Shown piece by piece: positions 22,262-35,500 of a stretch of 64,000 nucleotides of DNA. The position numbers and the translations under genes were made by a program. The DNA comes from Ailanthus altissimus (Eukaryota > Streptophyta > Magnoliopsida > Sapindales > Simaroubaceae). The DNA is taken from NCBI GenBank assembly GCA_946807835.1, contig OX327700.1:29198801-29262800 (forward strand). The letters run 5' to 3'. Every line of letters begins with the position of its first letter. Position 1 is the first letter of the stretch. Below the pieces are notes generated by a model, which saw only the letters and a program-made list of their open reading frames with translations, ran no database searches and was not told the DNA's origin.

Positions 22262-25200
22262 TCAAGTGTTTTTCTCTAAAACAGATAGTGCTGGTGTCAA
22301 ATAATTATTTGCTTTGTCGGGCCAATGTGCAACCTGCAGAGGATCAAATAAGAAGAATCAGATTGAGTCCAGGAGCAAAGACTGGTGGAAGAAAACTATT
22401 TTTTTTAGAAAATCTACTGATTAGTGCTCTTTACCAGCTCATACACAGCTCCCTCCCTTGCTCAGCAACATACTCATAACATACCTGCACATAGTTGAAG
22501 AACCTAAGTTCCTTCCCATTTAAAACTACAAAAAACCAAACAAATTATTCTCACATCAAAGCTTTTGTTTCTTGCAGTTGAATCATGCAATGCCTTCACA
22601 CAGATATCGGCCACATCTGCACAGCTGATGCCCTAAACAGGGAGATATTAAAAGTAAGTTTGGAATTCAATCATAAAATTTACAAGTCGAAAGTGCAAAT
22701 AATTCTTACCTGAGTAATCCTGTTTCCTTGATCAAATATTAGAGCACGCTGGCCACCAGGTTCCTCCTGCAAGGACCAACCTTTAATCATGTTCTCTGGT
22801 TTTATAATATGAACAAGTATTCTGCTCAGAGAACATAGTTAAATTTTCTTCCTTGTGCATTTTCAAGAAGCAACTTAAACCTCCTATTCTAAGCTAAAAG
22901 GTACAAGTGACAAATAGGAAAAACATTTTCTGTACTCATCTTCCTATCTCTTCCCCTAAAAACTCGCTGCTAAAAAATTCAATATTATGTTTTGCTTTAA
23001 CATAACTAGTTTCTTCCCTTCAAATCAACAATTATTTTTTTCTTGTGAAAGAAAATAAGTAATTTCTATGACATTTACAAAACAGTGACAGGATAGAAAC
23101 TTTAAACAAGAAAAATCCTACAATAGAATAAAGTTTACACAAATGAGAATTATGAATTTGTGTTAGTAAGTGAGCAGCCTCTGTATAGTTCATCCACGGT
23201 GGCTGGCATTGTTAAATGAAAACTTTTTATTTTTCTATGACCAAGGTAATACAGCATACTAAGCATTACATGCTTCAATTCACATACATGAAGGGAACAA
23301 CAAACAAAGATTCCAATTCAGAAAATGTAGGAAAATCTAGGCTTGTTCAGTCTTCATTTCTTTTTCTTATTCTAGTATGATCAGAGTTTATTTTTAGCTT
23401 ATTAAAGTTCTATTATGTTACTTATTCGTATTTGATTGAATTCTCTTAATTGTAGTTTTCTTAATTAAATCAGATACGTTTACTCAAAACAAATAAATTA
23501 ATAAATCGGATGCGTGTTACTTAATTCCAGTAGATTTCTATTTCCCTATTTTCATTAGGTATTTGGCACTGTAAATAAAGCCTTGTTTTTTATGTTTAAA
23601 GAAAAAAAATTATGTTTGAAACAGATTTTTGATGTTATTCGTGGATTATTGAATAAGGTATTTTGATTCTTCCCCTATTTCTTCCATCATTTCTCCCCTT
23701 TTATTATTTTTCCACCTTTGTTATTTTATTGTTTTATGTCTACCTATGTGTCATGTACATTATCTGTTATAAGTACTGACTATATCTTTTTGAAAACATG
23801 CCTTGCAAGTTTAGAGAACTAGTGGCGTCAGGTCATCTTTAAGCACTCAGTCTGCCATATCCACCACACAAGTCAAATTTTCAAAACACAAGCTAGAGAA
23901 ATTTTACCATCAAGGGACCAGGGCGAATGATTGTATACCCAAGGCCAGATCTTCTCAGTGAATCTTCCCCAGCCTAGAAAAAATCAGAACATAAACTCTA
24001 CTAAACTGACAAAAATAAAAAATGAAAATAAACTTATGAAGCAGTAACAGGAATAAAAACAATGAAGAGACTTAACTCTCTTGGCTTTAAAAACCTGCTC
24101 CCTTCTGCCAGGTTCTACTCCTAATCCTGTACAAGACACAAAGACAAAGTCTGTTTCTTGCCCAGTCTGCAAATCATCAATTAACGCATTTGTTAAAGGC
24201 CGAGGAATTAGTACAAGACCTTATAGTCACGATATAGAGTAGAACATAAAAAAAGGTTAGGTCAGGTTTAATATTTATATCGTTTATGAAAAAGGTCACA
24301 TAATTTCTTCTGCCTTGTTAAATCCCAACTTTTCACACTTGAAAACATATGTGCCAAAAATATAATTGTTGGAATCAGCTTCACATTTGTTAGTAAATTC
24401 ATATTGACACTTGCATCCTTAGAATGTTTATTCGAAAATTTAGTATCTTTTTCTGGGTATTCTATAATGTTTCTTCTTCTATTGCCTAGGAAGATAACAA
24501 ACTTAAGATTTATAACATTTCCAATCCTGTCCAAACCTTTGTCACCTGAACCGAGGCCAAAAGCTGTTTCCCGTGAAGAATTATATATTGACTTATTTTG
24601 GTTTAAATTTACATAGACCAAAGGAAATGGAGATTAGAAGATCATCAATTATAATGCAACTTGACGAAAACTGCAACAAGATTGATCTGTTCATATCAGT
24701 ACATGGGAAGTAGAATAAAAGGAACAAGCAAGTAATCAATAATCAGAAAATTGATCTCATAGATTCTTCATAGAAACTGTAATCGGTTCCATTAATGTTT
24801 ACAATTACTACAATTCTAAATGTAAGCCAAATATCAACATGACTAAATGTTTTCAATGACATAAATACAAAGATTCCCATATTTTTAAAAGCTTTAAAAA
24901 GAAATAGATTAAAAATTAGGCCAGGTATACTAGTCATCAGTAGAAAAAAATTTCTCAGTGCTATGATAAGTATTTGACTCAATTAACCATACAAATTAGT
25001 ATTGCAATAATATGCAAACTTGATAGAGAAAAGGAAAGATCCAAATGGTACGCACAAACTCTTATGCCACTAAAAGTTGACTATCAGAACTGTAATGCTT
25101 TGCTGCATCCAACTTGAAAAGATTTAAAGACTACTCTACCCCATTATTTACAATAAGAGGCTCTTGGAAATATTATTCAAGGAGAAAATCGCAGCACCTA

Positions 25201-25776
25201 CACTTTTTTAATGATTTTGGTGGCAGATACATTATATTTTGGAAATAAGAGATGTCTAGAATCAAACCTGAAATTCATTCAAAAATAAACATTAAAGCAC
25301 TTACAGGCAAGGCTTTTATATACTCCAATACAAGCTTAAAGCTTCTAAGGTCTTGCTTTGTTCTGGAAGGTCCTTCAGCAAGTCTCTGCAGCAAGAATAA
25401 CAGATGGAATCAGCACAGTTAGAAAATCAAAGGTTCAGTTTGAGAAATTATTCAAAAAATGAGCAATCCTTTTCCAGTACTTTAAACAGTAAATTCTACA
25501 CCATAATTTGTGCATATTTGGAGATTGAAAAGATGTCTATGCGTAGCATCACCATCATGTGGTTGAAAGTGCTTTACAATCATATAAATTCAACTTTGAT
25601 GAGTTAGATCCTATGTGATTTTAATTAATACAGAATTTGGCTTATGTTTAGCCACACATGTTATTATGGTATCAAACTTGCATTTATAAGAAATTTTGAG
25701 AGAGAGAACTTTAATGGAACATCAAATGTAAATTGATGATTAATTATACATTACAAGTTCCAAAGAAATAATATTA

Positions 25777-26182
25777 TGTTAGTTGCCTTTGATCTGGATC
25801 GAGTAATGGAGATTTATTTGGATTCTTTCTTCCTTTCCCCATTTAGACAGAATTGTAATTGAGACTTAATTTGAGAGGGAGCTCACTGATCTCACAATTT
25901 AATAGTGTTTTTGCCTTCTCATTGATTATTCAAGTCCTTTAAATACAATGTCCAACAACTATAAATAATATTAATATCTAAATCAAGATAATCCTATAAT
26001 AATATCTAAGGAAAGATAATCCTATAATAATATCTAAAGAAAGATAATTCTAAAATATAATTAACGATAACAATATCTAAAAAAAATTTATCTTAAACAA
26101 AAAATAGAATATCTACAACAAAATGAAATTCTGAAATGGTGCCACTTCTTATTCCATTTGTTGTCATTTGGACTTCGTAACA
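25777..26182 (-). repeat. 3' LTR of the gag-only element
   Basis: About 406 bases, aligned with 27260-27656. It lacks about 44 bases present in the other LTR (between GAGTAAT and GGAGATTTATTT) and has a short insertion elsewhere, so the LTRs have diverged by indels as well as substitutions. Confidence 0.85.
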
Positions 26183-26249
26183 TCACTCCCTCCCTCCAAA
26201 GTGCACTTGACCTCAAGCGCAAAGGTAGGATGTTGGTCCACCATTTTGG

Positions 26250-27194
26250 GTCCCTGAAATAGCATGTAATGATATTTCAGATTCTAGGATGTCGCCCTCC
26301 ATGGCTGATTCTTCCTTGATCCCTTCTAACCAGAATTTTTTTTTTTGCATTTGTGATCTAGAATAAATTGCTTATCACAGTTGAAGCAGAGACCCTTTGC
26401 CCTTCTATCTTCCATCTTAGCTCTTGTAAGGTGCCCAACGAATGGGGAATTTTGGGCACCTGGTTCCACAGGTCTGCGAATGGAATTCCCTTCCCCCCTA
26501 TGTGAATTGTTGGTGTGGTGTTTTTTTCAGCTACGCTTCATCGTTCATAGAGTCTTGCAAGGTTCATTGCGGTGGATAAATCGGGTGGGTGGTGAAGTTC
26601 CACTTCTACTGTAATATCTTCCCGCAACCCGCTCACGAATATTTTCATCTCTTGCTTCGAAGTCAACGAGTTTGTCTAGGCAGATATCTGCTCGAATTGG
26701 CGTTGATACTGTTCCATGGAGCTTGTTTGTTTTAATTTGGAAAGCTCACCCAGCTTATTGCTTCCTGATGGGGGCCCAAACTGCAAATTACAATAGGGTT
26801 TAAACTCGGCCCATGTTAGTTATGGATTGTCCCTGGTTAACTTTAAATACCACAACTAAGCATCTTCTTCTAAGTGTATCGCAGCCAAGGATACACATTC
26901 TTCTTCCCGCATGTGTTGATGGAGAAAGAAAGTCTCACAGCGATTCAACCAAACCAAAGGGTCAGTATTCCCATTAAAATGAGGAAAATCAATTTTGGTA
27001 TACTTGGGAATATGATGGCGATTGTCTGGGATGTTGACTCTGTTATTGGTTCGCAGTTCACAATTGATACTCCCATTGTTGGATTCAGTTTCTGTTCTTT
27101 GGGCATTCAAAGTTTGTGTGAGTTGCTCTAACTGGACTGCCATGGTTTGATATCGAGCATAGGTTGTCGCCTGGTCGTTTTTGTAGATTGCCAA
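26250..27194 (-). pseudogene. Ty3/gypsy gag remnant
   Basis: On the minus strand an open stretch from 27194 gives a coiled-coil-like QLEQLTQTLN region, then PKYTKIDFPHFNGNTDPLVW and EECVSLAAIHLEEDA (27000-26856). After a stop it continues WAEFKPYCNLQFGPP, ISA-like and VSGLREDITVEVELHHP, then a LARLYE motif. This is the Retrotrans_gag fold with its FxG..DP..W and FxxGL marks. Several stops interrupt it. A cysteine motif is partly visible near 26390, and no pol follows. Confidence 0.8.
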
Positions 27195-27259
27195 GAATTC
27201 ATCAAATTGTTCTTGTAAAGTACACCTATCCCCTATTACCTCCTACTCTGATACTAAAT

Positions 27260-27656
27260 TGTTAGTTGCCTTTGATCTGGATCGAGTAATAGGATGCTGA
27301 ATTTCAAGACTATCTCCTAATACTAATTTAGAAGGAGATTTATTTAAATTCTTTCTTCCTCTCCCTATTTTGACAGAATTGTAATTGAGAGCTCATTGAT
27401 CTCACAATTTAATAATATTTTTGTTTGCCTTCTCATTGATTATTCAAGTTCTTTAAATACAATTTCCAGCAGCTATAAGATAATATTAATATCTAAAGAA
27501 AGATAATGCTACAATAATATCTAAAATATTTAATTAATGATAACAATATCTAAAGAAAGATTTATCTTAAACAGAAAATAGAATATCCGCAACTAAATGG
27601 AATTCTGAAATGGTGCCACTTCTTATTCCATTTGTTGTCATTTTGACTTCATAACA
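27260..27656 (-). repeat. 5' LTR of the gag-only element
   Basis: About 397 bases. On the minus strand it starts TGTTATGAAGTC and ends CTAACA, adjoining the tRNA primer-binding site. Confidence 0.85.
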
Positions 27657-30600
27657 TATTATTGACTAAAAAAATGGATAGATTAAAAGGATTAGATAAC
27701 TATATTAAGAAATCAATCACAACTGCAAAACTTAACTAAATTCAAGTTCCCAACCATTAAACTACTTTTGATGTAGTATTAGAGCCAGATTTTGTTAATT
27801 CTTTAGGTTAGATTTAATTTTCCTAAAGTTGTTTCTTTATTTAAGGAGGATTTATGTTGTTAGAAATAGAATTATAGTTTGATCACTGTAAAGTATCTAT
27901 TTGGATACGTAAGAAGGTCGGTTGGAGTTCAAGAACATTCTTCACTCGGGGATAAGGTCTAATGTCTAAGAATTCATAACGAAATCTCATTTTTGAACTT
28001 TATTACGGGAAGGTATAGTTAAAATTTAACCAAAAAAAAAATCAACCTCAAGAAAGCAAAGAAAACTTAAATACACGAGTCTTGTACCTCAGCCATCAAA
28101 GGATCTTCATTCCTTATCCAAATATAGCATTGAAATTTCAAATAAAAGTGATAATGGAAGTATTTAACAAACACCCATTGTTGTTTCTTACATGAATAGT
28201 GGTGCTCTAACAATCTTATATCAAATATTATACATACCAGTTATGCTACATAATGACTACTAAGCACAAGCATCAACTTTCCTGATGATGCCTTCGTAAC
28301 TGATATTCAAGTATTTGTTGTCCAATTGTTGTGACAGGCCCATAACATACATTTTTTGCATTAGCAAGAATATGGAAGTTGGTTCTTCCCCGACGGCTTC
28401 ATTGTCACTATTTTCACAGAAGGTGAGAATCGGATAAAGAAAAGGAGGAAGACCGAGGAAAAACAATAAATCATTATTGCATTCGGAGTCAGGTGGCCCA
28501 CCACAAAATTATCTCTTTTCAGTTTTATAACATCAAAATGCTTTTTTCCTCTAATGTAAAGAGGGTATGCATAGGCTGTCAACTTATGACTTGGTCCTGA
28601 AGATTTAAATTTATGAGAGATGGCAATACTATAATTGCATTGCACATATAAGATGAAGAAAGAAAGAGGAAAATGGAGAGGAATAATTAATTTCTTTACA
28701 ATATCTAGTAACTACCTACATAAAAGAGCATAATATAGAAATTCACTCAAAAAAAGAAAGATAAAGAAGCAAGAATTTCAAAATTGAAGTCTTAATTTGA
28801 TTATATGACCAGAAAATTTAAGTGAACATGACCAGTATAGTTCTGTGAAATAAGTTGAAGACAAACCTGTCGTCTGGGCTCAAACCGGATGGTCATTGTA
28901 TGTACAAGGAATGGATCTAATGGTGGATCATCTGGTTTCACAGGGCGGAAGGATGAAAATGGCACCCTGACCTGCCATTTGCAAAGTGGTGAAATCATGG
29001 AGACTGTGTTTAGACTTGCTACAAATGATAACAAAGAAATAATTGGGAGACAAGAACATGTTGTGACCACAGTTTACTAAGAAACAAGAGATCCTTACCC
29101 TACAAAATCCTACTTTCGTGCTAAATCTTGCAAAATATAATCTACTTTGACTTCTATTGGCTGAAGGACCAGCTTCAAGGATTAGAATATAAGATCTTCC
29201 ATTCCCACCAACAGATAGAACTGGACCTTCATACCTAACCAGGGAAACATGATCTGGAAATGTGAGAAGAATTTTAAGTGGGTACAATGAAAAAGTCCAA
29301 CAAATATTTTAATAACCAGAAAATAGTGAATTACAGGGTGCATCAATGAAGCAAAGAACTGTACCTGTCAAGAGTGCGCCCCAAAGGAAGTGAAAGCCTT
29401 TTTGACAGTTCAACATACCCTCCTCTGGTGAAAACATATCCTAGAGTTGGATACAACAAGGAGAGTTAAAGATAGTAAGTTCAAAGATTCATTTTTTTAT
29501 TTTCCATATTTCTCAGTGCCGAGCCACATTTTTAGTATAAGTTAAAAATAATGTCATAGCTGGTGGATGACTGGAACATGTTTGAAAATTGATATTGACT
29601 TATGAAACCTCTAAATTTAGTTGCTTGACAGGCCGTAAATTTAGATCTGCTCTAAGTCCATCAAGTTTACCTGAAAAAACGGCATCTCCTGTTTCAGTCC
29701 ATTCAAATTTAGCATCCATTCTCGCATCATACTTAAAAGCAATCACATTCTGGAAGTAAGTTCTGTGATGAACTTCCCACCCATCCAATGAATCCTCTGA
29801 CTTGAACTTTGCAAGCAGAAGCTTGCTTTTGCTACTTTTTCCTGCTCGTAGTTGTGCTAATTTATTATTGTAGTCCTGCAATTTGAATAGATATAATTTT
29901 TTGCAGAAGTAATTTTGCAGCAATTGAGTTAAATAAGAATGGATTACTTATGATTTTGTTACAGAGAATTTAATTGACAAAAACATCAAAAACAAGTTCA
30001 TATGAAAAGAAGTCCAAGCAAGAACATTCTGAAGCTCAGTGGAACTACAGAGAACATTGCATAAATATCATTCATTAATGAGGTTTTCTCAGACCCCATA
30101 ATTCAGAACTACTAGTGCTTCAACTCTATAAGGAAGGAAGACGATTCAAGAAAAGGGAAGACCTGAAATGCTTTAGTGAGATTGTAAACCCCTTGGTGAT
30201 CAACTCTATAAAGATCCCCCGTGATGGTGGAACGAGCTGTAGCACAATAAATAATTTTGTTGCAATTTTCAACAGCAGCCTTAAGAAAGGAGGGATCCCC
30301 CACATCCCCAATCCTACCTCCACTGATCTCGGGAGCATATCTAGCACTTCCTGATCCGACTTCCTTACCAAAGCCTGACAGAATCACAAGAAGAGCATTT
30401 GAGGAATAACTAAGTAGAGGAGCAACTTCAGAACCACTTCCTCAAAAGGATTGTTGAATTTTCTATATTGAACCAATGGACAGCAACATTTCAACCATAA
30501 TGTGCCAATTCCTCCAGTAATACGTAAGTGAAGCCAATTTGATATGATGAAGTAAAAAGAAATGATGAAGGCCGAAAGAACATATGATCACAGCAACCCA

Positions 30601-30720
30601 CATAAGAAAAAACATCTAAACTACCAAAGTAAATCCATAAATTTCTAAGCATGCTGTGTAGGACAAAATAACAAGAATTTAGAACATAATAGATAAATAA
30701 ATAAAGAGGCTGAGGGGTTA

Positions 30721-30810
30721 AGAATTGACATTAGTTCTATTCAAAAAAACAAAAAGAGAAAGAATTGACATTAGTTCTATTCAAAAAAACAAAAAGAGAA
30801 AGAATTGACA
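30721..30810. repeat. Perfect 40-bp tandem repeat (2.25 copies) in HCF173 intron 1
   Basis: Units 30721-30760 and 30761-30800 are identical (AGAATTGACATTAGTTCTAT..AAAGAGAA), followed by ten bases of a third. Their identity shows a recent tandem duplication close to the exon 1 donor site. Confidence 0.9.
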
Positions 30811-31478
30811 CAAGTTAGTGAAACAAAGGAAATGGAAAAAGACTTTAAAAAAAAAAAAAGGAAATGGAAAAAGGGACCTTGACTTTGTAACCTCTGAGCA
30901 TGAGCTTCCTGACAACAATCCTGCCAATACGACTGGTGGCACCAACGACAAGAACAGTAGTGTTCTGAGCGCCAGGAATAGCAAACTCACACATGGGGCC
31001 TTCTCTTATCAAAAGAGCATCCAAAGATTCCTTGTCATCAGCACGAATAGTTCTCGATATCTGTCCTAGTCCAGAGAACTTCCTCCAAACTTCATCAAAT
31101 ATCTGTCGAGATTTCCTACCCAAGCCAACTGGGTTTACGTCATCTAAACTTATAGATACCTGCTGCTGTTGGTTGGTTAACTCATTTTCAGCAACGGCAT
31201 CTAGGTTGGTGTTGGTTTTCTTGTTTTTGGATCTTTTGCTCCCTTTCCCGGTATTCCCAGAGGACGACGCTTTGGGGACAACGACCTGGCCTCGACAAAT
31301 TTGCCATTTGGTGATGTTGGCAGTTGAAGTTGGTGTATTGAGTTTGAATGTCCATTTTGGGCTGCGGCTGCCGTGACTCTGATCTGAATACAATTAAAGC
31401 GCGAATACGATATGAATTCCCACTGCCATTGCTCAGTTTAGGAGGAGCTGGAGTTACAGTTGTGGAACTTGCACTCAT

Positions 31479-32589
31479 GTTGCTTAATTTTGCTTTGCTT
31501 CTTAAACATGGAATCTATTCTCTTTTAATTTGAGCATAATATATAATACACAAGAATAATAATTATATTCTCTTTTTTAACGAAGAAAGTAGATAAATCC
31601 GTTATTTGTGGTGTTAGACATTCAAAAATAAATAAATAAAATAATAATAGTAATATGTGGTGCTCGAGGATTTAATTAAAAGAAGGGAAAAATTGAGACC
31701 ACAGAATATAGTAGTGCAGTGCATGGCTTCAGATTCAGAAACACGAAACGAGAGGAAGAAACGACAGCAAAGTTGCGCCACGCAGAGTTTCCGAATCCCA
31801 TCCATTCTTTAACACGTCGTCCAATGTATTTATGGCCGATATCCACTTGGAAAATAATTATTAATTAGAACAAACAAGCCGTCCAAACACTAAGAAGGTG
31901 TAAACAATCACAATGCATTCATTGCGAATAGACGATGTAGAATATAACATCACAGTATCAATTAAATGAATTGCTGCAGTTCTGATAGACTACTTATTTT
32001 TTTTTCCCCATCTTTTAACAAGAAGACATTCTACAAAAAGAAAGCGGGGAAAGTGGGGTTTGGAGCTGAATGTCTAAGAAGATTAAAGCATAGAGAAAAA
32101 GGGGGGGGGGGAAAAAAGAAGATTTTAAGCTAACCTACTTCCCACATTCCTCTGTAAGATGACACTTTTAAACAGATTATAGTACACTGGCCATCCAATG
32201 ATGGCATTGGACAATACACTAAGATAAAATCAAAGAATCACCAATCAGGCCATCGACCAACAACAATCAGCAACGTAAATCAGTACTCTTTACTCGGATG
32301 ACTTAGTTAGCGGCTGTTGAAGAAGACGGCAGCTCTAGACACAGGTAAACTACTTCACTTGCTTTGTTTAAGGGGAATTTGGGTCATTGACTGTGAATGA
32401 TCATTTCCAAGCAAGTGATCATGAACCATTCTGCTGTATATTTCAAGTGTGTACATTTGCAACCGTCTAGTTCTACCACTTCTCCCTGTCACTGCTCTGT
32501 TCTATGCAGTGCTGCACAAATCTACCTCCCACCTCCCCATCTATTTGGTGGTTTCTCCCCAAAATAACATATTTACATGTACCAAGTGG
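31479..32589 (-). promoter_or_regulatory. HCF173-like upstream region and HAC1-like 3' flank
   Basis: Both neighbouring genes are transcribed leftwards, so this 1.1-kb spacer contains the HAC1-like 3' UTR (from 32589 leftwards) and the HCF173-like promoter (just right of 31478). On the minus strand a TATATATTATG box lies about 60-70 bases upstream of the HCF173 ATG and could be its TATA element. A run of 10 G lies at 32102-32111. No other gene was seen. Confidence 0.45.
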
Positions 32590-35500
32590 TCACCCAGCAT
32601 TGCCAGCAACCTCTGCAGCTCTTTGCCTCATCATCTCCATCACGGCAGCCCTTCGTCGGGAATCAGACTGTTGCTGGAGCCTCCTCAAATGTTCTTTAAG
32701 ATCTCTGAATAATTACAGACAGTTATATTAATAATGTATAATAAATAGGGCAGAAAAATATCTCAATAATTCTTGAGTATTAAGAAACAAAGAATGTAGA
32801 CCTGCAGCGAGGCACGTGGCACTCAGACTCTTTGCACGCCCGAGCATGGAGCTGCAGAAGATACCACATTTTCTTACAAAGAACACAACCTCCAGATGCA
32901 CGTATTTTGCATTGTATGCCGTGCCGGAAAAGCCCCTTCACCTTACGGCAATTAGGGTACTGACAGTGTGGAGAGCGGCATTGTGATGCATGCACCAGAA
33001 GATCAAGCATTTTTCTAAGCTGGAATGTAAAAATCAATCATGTTAGAACCAAGGTAGAAAGAAGCCAAATTTTGCCGATGCAGGGTCATGGCAAATCTAT
33101 TGCATATGTAATGAAAATTTGGGAAGGGCAGAGTAATGTATTTGATGAAAAGTGAACTCAAGGAAGTGATTATAGATGGATAACCAGAGCACAGCACCTG
33201 CAAGACCCGTAGCTGCCTAGCTTCTTTATTCTGTGCATCACGATCAGCGTTGGATGGATGATTTGTCAATTTATGAGGATGATCAACACCACCATCCTTC
33301 TGATAACAGGCGTTGCATACATCATAATCTGGGCAAACTTCACAGCGCCAACCTTGACCAGTTTCTATATCAAGATAGCATATGTTGCAAGTTGTCACAA
33401 ATGCAGGTGCCGTTGGATTATGAAGATGATAAAGGACCATCATTGATGAATGCTTAGCCCGCCTCAAGGTATCATACTGATAGTGATTTCCTTGACAAAG
33501 ACTAAGGAATGCTTGTCTGGTGTCAAAGAATTCACTCTCAAGAATCTCATCTTTATCTTTGGTATCAGCAGCTACATCAGTAATTGGGATCTAAAGGATT
33601 TCAACAATTCAAGTTTCAATTAGAAAAAGAAGATGCAGTTGTAGCAAAAACCAGAATTCAAAGTATATACAATTGAGTACTTACTTCCTCAAGAGCATGT
33701 ACTTCCCTTGAATTGACAGGATGTCTATCTCGATCCTCACGTTTCTTTTCTGCTTCAAAACACCTGTTCAAAAAGTCAAGGCATAAACATGACAGGACCC
33801 AAGAAATAAGCTATGTACATGCACTAATTTGCAGAGGAAAACCAAGACAAGGTTGCAAAAAACTTAAAAGAAGAGAAGAGGGTGAGAAATACAACAGGTT
33901 CCTATTGCTTTACCAGAAACATTTCAATCCTCACATAACAATTGCAAAGAAGTAATGCCTGCATGGAGCTCTATAGTCATTTAGCAAGATATAACCCCAG
34001 GCCAATTAGTTAGAAACTCACCACCCAAATTTCTAATCTGCAGTTAGCCACAATCCCAAAATTCCAATCCCTTTCCAAGGTTTAACTATTTCACTTAAAT
34101 GCCTTACCACCTGAAGAAGCCTAGTTGCTCTAAAAAACACGGACAAACAAAAGGTTCAATCACCAAATTCACATATGATACCGATGCTAATACTCTTAAA
34201 AGATGTGCCCCAAAAGTTCATCACCGCCTCATTCCTCACAAAGAAGCATAGTTTGAATGTCTTCATCAACATAGAATCAGCTCTCAGCCTCTCTTGTAAA
34301 TGCCATTCATCCCATTTCGATAGGATACAAAGAATACCATAAATTTATTTTCTTTTTATTTATTTATTTATTTTTTCTATAATAGTTTGGATGTTGGGTA
34401 GCCTTGTTTATAATATTGATATTCGTGTTCCTTCTGCAACTGATGCAAGTTATTCTGAAATTTCCACAACTCTTCATGAGTTTGCCGGCAAACACATTCA
34501 GTTCTCGAGATATGACTAATCTGCTTCACAAACGAGAAAGCTCCACAAACACATTTCCATATATCAAACCATATAAAATGTACATCTTTATACAACAGTA
34601 ATAGAGGCAAATATAGCAGAAACTTACTTATCACAAAGCTGAAAATTTTTGCACTGCTTGCAAACATGACGGCTCCCAGATACCATGAGAATACAACAAT
34701 GGGTGCAAGCATGCTGCAGATGAACCATGATAAAATCTTCCTTCATTGGGCAAATGGTCTCACCAAGCTGCAGAAAAGGGAGTAAAAATTTAAACAAAAT
34801 AATCAGAACAAAACTCACTACTCCCAAGAGAAAGATTTCTGTAAAGGAGTAATAAAATGATTATCTATCTCTCAAATACTACATAAGAGTAAAACTTAAA
34901 GATCTTGAGGATAAAATTACTTTATGCATTAGTAGCAGATCCTTCGACGCGTTACCAGAAAGATCGGTTTGACCAGAAGCTTTCAGGGCCCTTTTTGTAA
35001 TGGGTTTTTTAGTTATACCCTTCTTATTCTGCTTTTTTCCATCTTCTTCTTGATTAATCTGATAGATTAGATCCTCTGCAGCACCAGGCCAATAGTCACC
35101 ATCAAAATACGGCAGCCTGGCTGCCGTTACCTTAGCTCTACATTCACCATTTGATACAAAGAAATGATCATATAAATTAGTGAGATCAACTACAACGCCT
35201 TCCCTGGAAGCTTTTTTTAACATTGATAAATACCTGAAAGAAGGCATTGAAGCAAGCCAAGAGTTAGAGAACAATAGAACCTATGGAGTACAAAATTACA
35301 TAAATTTCTTTCCTGGCGGTTACTAAGCCTACCATTCTCGGAGTTTATCAGATTTCGGCGTTTTCTGAATTTCTGGATGACAATATAAAATATAATCTTC
35401 ACCCTTTAAGGGAGGACAAGCCCAGATATAGCAGCTAGTAAAACCACGTAGCTTGCAGTATTCAAGGTAACCAATCTGAAAACATAATCAAGCATAGAAA

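Larger units (their letters stand above)
25777..27656 (-). mobile_element. Gag-only Ty3/gypsy LTR retrotransposon in an HCF173 intron
   Basis: Complete small element of 1880 bases between exons 6 and 7 of the HCF173-like locus. The LTRs are 27260-27656 (5', minus strand) and 25777-26182 (3'), each starting TGTTA and ending TAACA on the minus strand. The flanking direct repeat is TATTA at 25772-25776 and 27657-27661, a perfect 5-bp target duplication. Next to the 5' LTR the minus strand reads TTTAGTATCAGAGTAGG, close to the initiator Met-tRNA binding site. Next to the 3' LTR it reads GGAGGGAGGGAGTGA, a polypurine tract. The interior encodes only gag; protease, RT and integrase are absent. Confidence 0.88.
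22262..31478 (-). pseudogene. HCF173: HCF173-like gene (SDR + CIA30 domains) with three frameshifts
   Basis: Thirteen exons are recognisable on the minus strand: 31478-30878, 30374-30163, 29875-29671, 29440-29365, 29234-29099, 28971-28867, 25385-25305, 24166-24077, 23973-23908, 22766-22710, 22632-22555, 22484-22435 and 22333-22262. The product resembles HCF173, a plastid atypical SDR with an inserted CIA30 domain that promotes psbA mRNA translation. Visible marks are GPMCEFAIPGAQN and VVGATSRIGRIVVRKLM (nucleotide-binding fold), KIIYCATARSTITGDLYRVD, the CIA30 block (DGWEV.., GGYVELSKRLSLPLGRTLDR, GNGRSYILILEAGPS, RVRVPFSSFRP) and the C-terminal GISCADVADICVKALHDSTA. Exon 1 needs a +1/-2 shift between the ATG frame and the conserved frame (stop TAA at about 31394). 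Exon 2 is one base short near 30315. Exon 12 has two extra bases (TG) near 22447. Splice sites are otherwise kept, though the exon 1 donor (GTCCCT) is weak. It is either a young pseudogene or an assembly fault. Confidence 0.85.

Noticed and set aside
30993..31376. 127-codon plus-strand open frame
   Set aside because: Antisense shadow of HCF173-like exon 1.
22262..31478. Processed pseudogene (retrocopy) of HCF173
   Set aside because: All introns are present with splice sites and there is no poly(A) tail, so it is the original or a duplicated genomic locus.
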